This document shows, in pieces, positions 1 to 12,800 of a stretch of DNA of 64,000 bases. Position 1 is the stretch's first letter, and every line of letters starts with the position of its first letter. The notes under the pieces were generated by a model. That model searched no databases. It was not told where the DNA came from and saw only the letters and a program-made list of their open reading frames with translations. The DNA comes from Patella vulgata (taxonomy: Eukaryota; Mollusca; Gastropoda; Patellidae). The stretch spans positions 60,212,702 to 60,276,701 of the forward strand of contig NC_065881.2 in assembly GCF_932274485.2 (NCBI RefSeq), given 5' to 3'. The position numbers were made by a program, and so were the translations under genes.

Positions 1-464
1 TTATATACTTTGTTATTTTTATATATATATATATTAACATGTGCTTACGAATAAAATAATTTAAAAAAAAACATTTATATGTACCGTACTTGTAGTTTTT
101 ACTAATTTATAACTTCCGTTTAGTTGGATGAAAGCAAAAGTAGGAATATGCAATGCAAGTTGCTGAAATAATAATATGACTATAATTGGATTAAATTTCG
201 ATATTATAGCGATGTATGAATACACGTATGCAGTTACAAAGGTCTTGTTTATTCAGAGTTTCAGCTATTATATCCCGAATACGTTATGCAATTAGTGAAT
301 TATGCAATTACTGTCGTGAATAGAGTATGCATAAACCAACATGTTTGTTGTTGAAAAGACAACTATTCGTTAGGCCTACCCGTGGCCGGTTCATTTAAAA
401 ATGGATTAAGAACCCTGTTCCAGACGCTCAATTCATTGTGAGCTCCTATCCTATTTGTACCAAT

Positions 465-660
465 AGTGTACCTGGGAAGTAGCTGATTGACAGATTAGAT
501 GAAATGTTACCTGGACAGTAGGAACTAAGTGATTGGCAGATCAGAACTAATGTTACTTAGGAAGTAGAAACTGACAGTTTGGATTTAAATGTAACTGGAG
601 AAGTAAGAACCATTTGATTGACAGATTGGATTGTATGTTACCTGGAAAGTAGGAACTCAG
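465..660. repeat. Degenerate minisatellite carrying copies of the exon 15 donor
   Basis: About five units of 39-48 bp begin near 470, 509, 554, 593 and 640, with the shared core ACCTGGnAAGTAGGAACT followed by TGATTGACAGATT. On the minus strand the start of most units reads like a splice donor (CCAG|gtaac or CCAG|gtac). The rightmost unit overlaps the end of exon 15. Confidence 0.8.
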
Positions 661-802
661 TGATGGACATATGATAACTTGTGATGTCTGACATCTGGTG
701 CTGTCAGCTGATCGACATTCACACCTCTCTGAAGGCACCATTTGTATGGCTGACATATGATCAGAACATATACCATAGAACATAGTATCAGATCTAGAAA
801 CT
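642..802 (-). CDS. VWDE-like: Exon 15: Cys-rich segment after VWD
   Basis: Acceptor tttcag; it continues in phase from exon 14 as WRVSRSDTMFYGICSDHMSA, then ERCECRSADSTRC. VWDE proteins have a similar EWR...LF...YCSC stretch after VWD. The donor used here is TTTCCAG|gtaac at 642. Because that donor lies in a minisatellite with several similar sites, the 3' edge is less certain. The gene continues beyond the left border. Confidence 0.75.
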
Positions 803-3800
803 CTGAAAGAAACAATCATCATTTGAATTACTAGTAGGACTAATTAAATCTAGAGGTCTCAATAATTTCACTAAGATATGCAAATTATTTAGTAGAAAAA
901 CAAAACTTGAAGAAAGGACACCTGTGAAATTTAATATTCATAACTTTAGAGTATTCTAAAGAAAATAGGTTTTTAAAGGGACAATAACACTCTTGCTGGC
1001 TTGAAAGCTCCAGAAAATAAATAATATCTCTATCTAAGTACTAGATGTTTAAGTGTCCTACCTGTTGTGTAAATTATCCATTACATCCTATTTTACTTGT
1101 CCAAAGGGTTCGAAAATATTTTTAAATCGAAGTTTCATTTGAAAAGGTTTACGTTAGACGTTTCAAACCATTATGTTGAATTTTTCAAAATTTTTAAATA
1201 AGATGTGTTAAGATGAAATTTGTATCATCAATTAATTGAAATATTCTAAAATAGTACAATTTGTTGACCAGAATAAAGATTGGGACATATTATTCAGTTA
1301 CAACAAGAGTGGTATTGAGCCTTTAAGAAGGCTTTGTGGATGATAAATAATTCTTACCTCCAGCTTGTAGCAAAATCATCAGGTCTTTTAACATTATTAT
1401 TTTGTGTTGTTCCATCAGGTTTGAGCAAATCATTGACTTTATCATTATCATACAAACCACACAATCCTGTAAACATTACAAATCATTGACTTGATCATTA
1501 TCATACAAACCACATAATAATGTAAATATTACAAATCATTGACTTGATCATTATCATACAAACCACACAATCTTGTAAATATTACAAATCAAAATAAAGA
1601 CACATGTCGACTACAAATAATCTGTGCTCAAATGATTCAGGTACTACTGAGAAAATTTTCCAAAATGAGAAAGTCAAATCTTCATAAAGAACGGATTGAA
1701 TAAAATCTGATGGCTAAAGGCTAAAGACATAGCGTAAGGATAACTTTCATAATTTACATGGCTTTTTTTGTATTCACATTCAAAAGAATGTTAACTATTC
1801 TCTTGAAAATTATAATCTAATGAGATTTTTACCTCTTGTGTTGTTAAATTCTTGAGGTGCAGCATACATCCATGTATTAATAAAGTTATTGTTATTCTGT
1901 TTTACGTATAAATTTGTACCAGTTGGTAAAAAAACCTAGAAAATATAAGTAATATTATATGTTTTAAACCCACTCATTCAAATGGTAATTATACCTAAGT
2001 CAGTAGTGACCAATCAGGTAATTAATTTATGATATCAAAAATATTACAGGTGGTTTAATTCATGTGGAATGATGACATATAAGTCATGTTCGAGACAATG
2101 TTTATTGCAGAGTTTTACGAACATTTAATTCAAATATTTCAATTAAAACGCAGGGCTCCGCCAATTCCAGTACGGCCTAATGGAACATGGTCTGCCTGTA
2201 CTTTGGAAAATTGATGGACTTCGATTTTTTATATGACGTCACAATTCCTAGATGCTGGGTCCCTGATTTATATAGTACACTCATTCTTATTTGCAAACAA
2301 ATACAGTATGTGTCCAATTTCAAGATCATAGAATATAAAACTTGCTTCCATTTTTAAATAAGTATTATTTACCTCATACTCTCTGCCACCATTAAAACTG
2401 TAGATCATTGTGTCTGTATGAAGGTCACCATTTAAATATACAGAAACTTCCAGATGATCTTTATTTTGACAACCATTAATAACTATAACATCATCTATAG
2501 ATTGTATGGCTACAGCACAAGTACATGATACAGATGAACTCTCATCACACAGTCGATTAAATATGTGAACCTAAAAATAACCCAATTTCAAATCAAAGCA
2601 TTCTTGATAAAATCTCCATAACATTCTTAACAGCTCAAAAGTCAAAACTGTACGAATTGTTATTATTTTATTAAGCGCATCTGAGTATAACACAAAAAAA
2701 CTTCATGTAAAAATAGCCGAATTATCATTACTTTATTTGTTAAGACAGACAAAGATGGTGGCTTGAAGTAAAAAGATAGGTTGCCAGGCAACGAAACATA
2801 CGCCCACAGCAGCTAAATCGTCCGGGCAGTCAACAAGTGTTGTCGCATATTTTTACTTCTTTCGGTAATACACTAAAATCTGATTAAGAGTAACAACTCA
2901 TGAAGTAATTATCAGAAAACCATTAGAATTTGTTTGGTTTTTTATAAAGTTCTGCCCCATGCTAACGTTTAGTATACAAAACTTTTAATATCATGGATTT
3001 AGCTGTTCAAGTCAGAAAAATTCATTGAAAATCAATATACTTGTTCGTCTCAAGCTCTTAAACTCTGTGTATCAATCTGAAGTCAACTCTGACAGTAATT
3101 ATCGGAAATCGCTGAAAATCAATAGGCTTCTTCGTCTTATGACCTTAAACACTGTGTATAAATTTAAAGTCAATAGGATATTAACTTTGGCCTTTAGAGC
3201 GTCCACAAGATTTTTTGAAGTGATCAAGGGCCATAACTCTTGCAGTAATTATCGAAAATCGCTGAAAATGAATAGACTTTTTTGTCTCATGACCTTAAAC
3301 ACTGTGTATAAATTTAATGTCAATCGGATATTAACTTGAGCCTCTAGAGCGTCCACAAGATTTTTTGAAGTGATCAAGGGCCAGAACTCTGGCAGTAATT
3401 ATCGGAAATCGCTGAAAATCAATAGGCTTCTTCGTATCATGGCCTTAAACACTGTATATAAATTTAAAGTCAATCGGATATTAACTTTAGCCTTTAGAGC
3501 CGGACGGACGGACGGGGGCGACGACAATATACGACAACATTTCAATGTGGGCGTATAAAAAACAACAGATGAACATTTGAATGGTTATGATTTATGCAAG
3601 AATTAAGTGACTTTAATAATGTTTGGACCAAAATGTTTTCTTTTTAATCTTTATTTAATAAACATGTATATGTTTGTATAAAGTTTTATTTATTATCAAA
3701 TGAATACTAAAGGACAGTAATTATAAAAACTTACAGAGTAGGGTAATGTTGCATGTTTATATAAAACAAATTCACCATTATGTTGATTATCATAAAACCT

Positions 3801-6800
3801 GCAACACAATGATTGAGAAAAACTAAATTATAAAAATTGGTTATCTTCCTTTTTGGTTTTTACACATAATTCAATACATGTATAATTTGATCCATAGACA
3901 ATAACATCAGCATAAAATTATTTGGAGATAAAGATTAATTTACCATATGATATCAAAATAGCAGACATTTAAAAAGAATACAAAAGATTTATGAATATGT
4001 TTAATTAAACATGTTCTTACGATTGATCAAAAGTTGATATATGACCAGTGTTGAGTGATTTACAGAATGCCGATGGAGTTTTGTCACAGGTTTCAACCTA
4101 TAAATAAAATAAAACAATCAATTACTCAACAGAATAAATAAAACAATTAATTACTCATCAGAATAAATAAAACAACCAATTACTCATCAGAATAATTAAA
4201 ACAACCAATTACTCATCAGAATAAAAAATAAATAGAATCAAATAAAGAATTAAATTCCTACTGACATAAATAGAACGTTGTTTCTTCTGGGGAGATAACA
4301 TGGCAGCTACATAAGGCTCAAGTCAGGGCTTTCATTTGGGCTACATGTATTTGTACCAGTCGTTATCGTCATAGCATTAATGATGCCAGACATAAATATC
4401 TATCTGTTGGTTAATTGCATACTAAGAAATTACAAAATACAGCTTAAATTAAATTTTAAGACCTTTTCTCTTATTCATAAAACAGATTCTAACAAACAAT
4501 GCAATAGCTAAAATTTTCAGCTGGAAAAGTTTTGAAGTGTGAACACTGTTCACAAGTAATGAAAGTTCAAAATGTCTCAGGTAATGTCCCCTTGTTCAAG
4601 ATTCAGTGCTGAAACTTGTCGTTGAAATTAATAACATGTAACTTACTTTGACAGTTTGGACAGATTTTAGCATACAATCCAAACATCCTTCAGGAACAAT
4701 TGATAATGTAATAGTACTTGTTCTTGTTCCATCAAGAAGGGAATCTTCATTTCCTCTGATAGGAATTTGAATGGTTTTATCCCAGTTAGAATTATCAAAC
4801 ACTGTATTGCACTGGGCTTGTTTGTCAGAGGAAGTTAGGACAGTTATCTGAGGTAATACTCGATCATTGGTACATCGCACTGGTTCATCATCTGTTATGA
4901 TCGTGTGAAGATTAATGGAGCAGTCAGGTTTTTGGTTGTTTATGAGACATATCAAAGCTGGTGGTGCATTTCCCGTAATTTCAATATTACCAACTTCTCC
5001 CTCACAGATTTCAACATTTCCTGGATTTAACATCTGTAATGGAACCAAAGGGACATAATTCAATAAATAATTAATGGAATATCACAAAACATGAACTTAA
5101 TCTGTAACTCTACTCTACTTTTCAACACCAATCTTATTAAAACTTTGCATACTTGTTCCACGTGTAAAATAACCCAGAGGACACATAAAACTCTGACCGT
5201 TTGGTGTGTAATAATGGAGGTACAAACGGAAAGAAAAAAACTATTTATAGCAAACGAGAAGGTTTCCCCGACCTAGATCAGTTCTTGACTAAATTATGAC
5301 GTTGTATACACCATTCACGTCATCCGCTGTAAACAATCATGGCCGTGTCCAGCAGCAGTTTCACACTGGATCACTGATGTCTATCTATACATATGATGTC
5401 AGAAGGAATTCCCTCTAAGACGTGATTATCGCGACTGGAACATGGCTGAATTTGATTTATTGATTTTTGAATGTATAAAATGATTTTTAGAGCAGCGAAG
5501 TAGTGCACTGAAGTAGATATTTACTTTTTCGTCCAAATTATTGTATTTTAAAACTTGTTGTGGACGTATTCAAAGAATTAACCCAAAATCACAAAATCTC
5601 GTTTGAAGGTAAATAATAAACAACGATTTTAAAATATTTTGAATTGATATTTTACGATGTTTTTGGTGTTGAAATGTAGCTTATTACCTCTATTTAAAAT
5701 GTGCATTTTACTGCTCAATGCCCTTAAAGTTAAAAAAAAACATAATAAGAGAAATACCGTACCTTTATTCCTGGTAAAAATAAATCACTTTCAACTTTAA
5801 CACTATAAACCTCACTATCACAGTCTAGAGAATGACAGGCCTTGATTGAACATTGATGCTACAAAAATATTGATATATAAATAAGAATGCGGAAAATTGC
5901 TACACAACAAAGAAATAGTCAGTCGTCTGACCCCTACAACAGCAGTTAGTGGTAGTTGGAAAATTAATTAAAGTCATTGTGAGTGACTAATTTGTATACA
6001 TTATTTCAGACTCAAATTTAGCAAAATGGAATTTTTTAATTCCAAACCAAATATAATTACAATCTTTATTTACTTACTGTTTTCTGATTTTTAAAGTTGT
6101 CGACAGTAACATCTAGTTTTTCTTGTTGAACTGATCTAGGTAAGAGTGTTGATTTAATGGCAATATCTTCTCGGTACCATGTTACCTGATATTGTATACC
6201 TAGTGATGGTTGATCTGTTATTTTACATACTAATTGTATACTATCTACAGAATTGTATTCTAGATCCAACACTGGTTTACCAACACCAACCGGGGCTAAT
6301 TTATCTGAAATGTCAATAAAATAACTTGATAAAAATCAATATTGTGGAATTAATGTAAAGTCTGCATTAATTTTTTAAATTTTAGGATTTATAGGTAATT
6401 ATTAATATAAATGAAAATTTTAATCGAGGTAGACAATTCAGATTCCATTTATATATGTATGCTAAACACAAAACTAAAAATTTTACTGTATAAAACAAGG
6501 GCTTTTCATTGTTTGATTGATATTGATGACTTGTTTTATATTTCTTGTTGAATGCAGATTAATGTTAATGATTTCTATTGTGCTTTTTCCTCTAAAATAC
6601 TAGATAAATATGCTTTTCAACATTACATGCAATTTATAGTCTATTCTATTCTAATGTTTCTTAGACAAAAAAAAATGTAGTGTAAATACCTGTTGGGACA
6701 CATCCTAGAATCTCCATACGAAAGCATGGTTTAATGTTAAACTCTTCAACAACAACTCGAATTCTTCTTACTGTGACAATGTCAAAGGTGACATTAAACT

Positions 6801-9800
6801 CAGTTTCAGCATTTAGAGTTGTATTGATCACCTGCAGCATAACAAATCCAAATAATTGTAATAAACCATAATAATCATAAATAATAATGCAATAATAACA
6901 ATCTGGGGAATTGAGATAAAGAGAAATATGAGATTAAAAATTGCAGTTCTCTAAATTTAGAAAACTAGATTTAATCATGGGCCTGGTTTAAGTGACTACT
7001 TTTCAGGTTTTAATTTGCTTGATTGCTTGTCGGTTAACACCCACTGATTGATGGCCGGATTATCCAATGTTAATTCAACGCAAATCGTGTGACGAATCCG
7101 CTGATTGATGTCGTATTTCGGAATATTCAGAATACGGACTACTCAAAACTTTTTAGGTTGAAGTAATAAGGAAATAAATCGGGACATGAAAATGATGACG
7201 GATTTCACAGAATGCGATAGTATTCAGATGTCGGAAGTGACAGAGTCCACTGTAGTTTACATGTAATGTACTCTACAGTGAGGTCTAACAATATATTTAA
7301 CAACTCTGACCTGACCTTTCATATCTAGCCAATGAAAATAAAAGATGCTTCGCCAAAGGATGCATTAGCCAATCACAGTGGCTAAATTTTGATTTAAGAA
7401 TTTTGAACATAGAATATTGATAGAGAAGTAGTAAATAGCCTAATGTTTGCCAGCAACAATTAAAATCAGAACAAATTTTAATTAGGATTGAATTCTTCAG
7501 GTTAGGTAAAGAACAACTGTCAATTTTTGTGTTTCTACATGTATATTTTTCAACACAGAAGGTTGTGTAGGCCTATCATAAATTCCATCTAACCTCAGTG
7601 ATATTAGTAAGAACTCCTGGTTGTGAGGAAATCAGTTCAACATGGACACTGAATTTTGTCAAGTTTCCTTCTATGGTGCCAACTGCTTGTGGAGACTGTA
7701 ACTTGATTCCAGAAACTGACGTGGGCTGATAAAAATTTATCTCCACCCATTCTCCAATCTTATTGTCAGCAGGGCACCAAGCTGCAAATTCTTCTCCTTA
7801 TAAATAAAATAAAAGTATAAATTATTCACTCGTTAAATCATATTACAAAGTTGTTGATAGGTCCTCGACATCGCGAATATTTCTACATCTATAGCTAGCC
7901 ATGCTGTAGACAAAGGCAATGGCCCAATGATTCACATAATGACTACATTAAATAAAAGTATAAAAGGACTAAAATCGACAATGCTCAACTCAAAATTTGA
8001 CTATAGCTTATAAATATAGTCAGCTGTCTAAAATTCAATTTTGTGCGTTGCGCGTGTTTGTAAATAAAGACCTTTCAAATCTTCCAATCAAGAGATCGGG
8101 CCAAGAAAGGTAACTCTATTCTCAAGCCAGGGTGAAAACTACTAATTCATCTGCACAGATCGCCACATATTTCTCTTAAAAGAGAAATTCCAATAAATGT
8201 AAATGTATTGGGACATCTTGGTTCATATTCTCGAATCCTGGCATATAACAACGATATAATAGGGATACATTATAAAGTGTTCGTAAGAACGTCTTTTCGT
8301 AAAAAAAAAATAAAATAAAATAATACTATGTGAGATAAAACACTCATACTCGTTTACGCTAATTTTTTTTTTTTTTAAACAAATCTGTTAGATTTAACCA
8401 CGGGGGTTTCACCTTTTCCAGCCGAGCCTCGGTGTCGCGCTGTATCCCCCACATAGAGACAATTGATTTATTTGCATTTTCTTATAATATTCTATCATTT
8501 TATATGAAAGTTATATTTTATCATTGTTCCATTGATAATTTATTAAGGGTTTGTTAACTGTGAATTAAGGTAGGCGCGCAGGGTCATATACGCGTGATTT
8601 ATTTTTTTAGAAAGCAACAGAACCAGAATTAGAAAAGAATCGCCTAAACAAAGCTGTAGATCGTATTCATGTTAGATCGTTAGTTGCGGCCATTAATATG
8701 TGATAGTTAAAAGGTTAATAAGAACGCCCCCTCAACCACAAAACGTAAAACTACAGATGGGGAGTTGACAAACAATTTTACATAACTCTAAATATCTGAT
8801 AAAATATTAATAAAATTGAAATGGACTTTTTTGTGAATACTGCTCTGTTATTTATACAGGTAAATATGATTACATCTAGTTTACGCCTCGATAAATGGTA
8901 TTGCTCTCCCAAGTAAATTCTTGTGGATTAAAGCCGGCTTTATGTGGGTACAATTATGGAAAGGGTGTTGAGAGATAATATCTTGTAAAAGTCATAAATA
9001 ATGATACACACAAGAAAAAACTTACAAACATTACACGATATACATTTATAAATAAGGTCTACCGAACACATAGATATAGAAAGATCTAATCTCGTTTACT
9101 ATTTTAGGGTAACGCGGGCTATTTCACCTAATGCCACCACACGGTGCCAAGTGTACAAATACAAATGTTATATAAACAATCAATTAGAAATTTATTAACA
9201 TGAAAAGACCATAATCAACCCTCGATGCCATCTTCGTGTTCGATTTTTATTGGATTTCAATCCGATCTGCTGTTCAACGCCCGTTGATGATTAACCGTAA
9301 AAATGGATAATCGAGACGTTGTTAATTAACGTGATAGCGGTAACAATGACAATTGAGGCTACAGTGATTTCAAAGTAAGGTTTGCTCGGCTTAGAGTGAA
9401 GCAATTTGACTAAAATTTTCAGCATATTTCTTTTACATTATCTAGTTTTTAACTATTATAGTGAGAACTGCCAGCTCTTTATCTAATCTTCCATAATGTG
9501 AAATGAAAATTAAATGAAATGGGGTTTAACGTCCTACTGTTCTGCCCCGACTGGGTTAATGAAGACGGGCATACGCCATACAGTGTGCTATGAGGGAAAT
9601 TCCGAACTATAAAAAATCGAAACGAAATAGGATATGTGTTTTAATCAGATTGTCTTTAGGCCTGAAATGTTATATAAACTATCAATTAGACATTTATTAA
9701 CATGAAAAGACCATACACTACTCTCGATGCCATCTTATATGTTCGATATTCATTGGATTTCAATCCGATCTGTTGTTCAACGCCCGTTGATGATTTAACC

Positions 9801-12800
9801 GTAAAAATGGATAACCGAGACGTTGTTAATTAACGTGACAGCCGGTAACAATGACAATCGAGGCTACAGTAAGTTTAAAATAAGGTTTTCTCGGCTTAGA
9901 GTGAAGAAAATTGCCCGGGAAGCGGCACTATGACCTACTCTTATATCAAATTCCAGCTGCCAAGGGGTCTTTAACGTGCATTCCAATGTATACATTGTCC
10001 CATCCGAACGACTAGACAGCTGTCCTTGCCAGCCCCCCCCCCCCGTTCTGCACCACTGACAAGGGGAAACCACACCAATGCACACGCGACATCCTTCCAT
10101 AATGTATCTTTAATGTGTATGTAACATTTGAGGACCCTATAAAGTACTAACTTTCTTTTGTAAACACAGTGCGAAACTTTGTACAGCGGCTTTTATATAT
10201 ATAATAGCAGGATACCCGGCTTCGCTCGGGGGTCATAACTCCGAAACCGGAAGCAGCCTATGTTACTCCCCGGTCCGAGCTACCCCTATACCCCAAATTT
10301 CAGACTCGGGGCAGACCTAGTGTAGCCGCCAACCCCGAACAGACCGGCTTCGCTCGGGGGTCATAACTCCGAAACCGGAAGTGGTAGACTAACGCTATCT
10401 GGCCTATGTTACTCCCCGGTCCGAGCTACCCCTATACCCCAAATTTCAGACTCGGGGCAGACCTAGTGTAGCCGCCAAGCACGAACAGACAGGCAGACAG
10501 ACAGATACCCGGCTTCGCTCGGGGGTCATAACTCCGAAACCGGAAGTGGTAGACTAACGCCACCTGGCTTGATTTTTATTTTTAATTAAATGTCCAATAA
10601 TTAATCTGAGTACATAGTAGTAGGGCTTTAGCCGTGGAAAATATTACTTTTTTCGAAAAAAGCAAAGTTAAAGATCAGTATCGTCTCATCGGAAGCAACA
10701 ATACATTAAAGTTACAATTTCATATTTTCTAAGAAAGTCAAAACATTATGTCTTTTGCTCAATAGGTTGTCAACTCACTATTATACGATCAAATTATACG
10801 ATCAAATTTTCACACCGGAAATAATAACACAATTACCTCCCTTGTTTTCCTGTTCCCCACCATGGAACAGCTACCTTCAAACGTTTGAATTTGAAGTTGA
10901 AAATGATATTTTTGCCAATTTCTCAACTGGCAATAGTGAATAAAAGGATTAATAGGATTATTCTTTAACAAGGTATGACTGTTTATAGATACCATCTATT
11001 TTAGGGCTTTATTTTAATACATTTTAAAAATATAACTTTAAAATATGAAATTGTAACTTTAATATGTTTTAACATGTGTATATTTTTAGGATGCAAAATG
11101 ATTATTGGTGCGTGCACTGTTATTTACAGACGAATTAGAATGAAACATAACAAAATGCTGTATTTATCTATGTATGTTGCTCCGACTCTTTCTAGAAAGT
11201 GTTTTAGGGTGAATTTAGGTTTTTTTATACAGCCATTTTCATGTGGACGTATATTGTCCTCCCCAGACGTCCATCCACAATTTGCTTGTGGACACTCTTC
11301 AGGTCACAATTTTTATCCGATTTTGACGAAACTTGAAATATAGGTTTATTCTCAAATATCCCAGTTCCTTTCGATATTGACATGTATACTATTGGGGCGT
11401 AACGTCATGGATGTACGAGTACGAAAAATTATGTTTTTAGCCTGAAACTTAAAATGTATGATTACATGTATATCCCACGGAACCCAGTTCCTTTTGATAT
11501 TGACGCATTATCTTTTATTGCAAGAAAATCGCTTTTTTAGCTTGTATGTCAATCTCTTGCAAAACGTGGGCGTATATTGCATGGCAACCGCTTGTTTTAA
11601 ATATTTTTGATGCAATTTAAGTCAAGTAGCACTAAAAAATGTTCACGGGTTACATAAACTCTTCACTGTCTATTAAATTTATCAATTATCGCTAAGCGGT
11701 AATATCATCTTTCTTATTACACAATAAGAGCTCGTGACTGTGTGTATAACTAAGACGTATTTTGCTTATGTTATATTACGATTAAATATGTCACTGACCC
11801 ATTTTATTCCCAGCCACGTGTGCGTAAAGCTTTTAGTGGGTGTCTTTGAAAGTATTTATTTCGCCATTAGGGCTTTATCTCAAAGCAAAGGATATAAAGA
11901 GTCCGAAATTTTTGTGATTCCGAACAGGAGTCGTGTGCTTCTTATGAAATCTACTATAAATTTCAGTTGCTGCAGCGGCGATTTGTATGATTCATCAACA
12001 ACAATGGGACTGTGGCGTAGCTAAAGGGGTTGATCGAAAATTGTTGCCCAGTGGGAACGGTCACAAGAAGATGTACATGAATGTTGCAAAGATCTGGAGA
12101 AGCCAGATACCATTACTATAGCTAAGTTAACATGGTCGTCTGAAATCTATGACTAAGCAAAAATGCGTCTATATTTTCTCAAGAACTCTGGATTCTTTTT
12201 TATTTTATGTTATATCTAAGGAGTACGGTGGGCCTGTTCTTTCTTCTTTCTGTACAGAAAATCTAGATAGATATAGTGTCTAATTTACAGCTATACTTGC
12301 ATTGGGTCAGAGAACTTTTTCTATACGGATGATAAAAACATTCCAGTAGGAAAACTTACCAGTACAGCAGTTATATCTTATCTTCGAAAGAGATTGGTCA
12401 AGGCTGACAGATGAGGCCCTGATTTGCTCAGTCTTAATGTCGCCATTTTGTAATCCGAGAGGGGTATTGCAAACTGAAAAAAAAAATAAATAAAAAGACA
12501 TTAATTAATTCATGTGATATGACTTTACATAATTTTTTGTCACTCTTACGCTCATAATTATCAAACATGTGTTCATCCAGATTTTCCGGCGTGGTTCCCC
12601 CTTGTCAGTAATGCAGGACGGGGGGGCTTGACAATGACAGCTGTCTAGTCGTTCGGATCGGACGAAAAACCGAGGTCCCGTGTACACATTGGCGTGCACA
12701 TAAAAGATCCCTTGACAGTGGGAATTCGATATAAGAGTAGACCGTAGTGCCGCTGTCCAGGCAAAATTTCTCTCAAAACACACTGTATGGCGTATGCCCG

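Larger units (their letters stand above)
5859..9159. other. Introns 7 to 4 (right parts): no further gene seen
   Basis: Apart from exons 7, 6 and 5, no coding segment is recognised. 7797-9159 begins intron 4 and contains low-complexity A/T runs and unclassified sequence. Confidence 0.5.

Noticed and set aside
3025-3558. Two open frames with SNYRKSLK repeats as a repeat protein
   Set aside because: Explained by a 150-bp satellite inside an element with inverted ends; no start or splice support.
11734-12024. 96-codon plus-strand open frame in intron 4
   Set aside because: No recognisable domain and opposite to the gene; length is within chance for this region.
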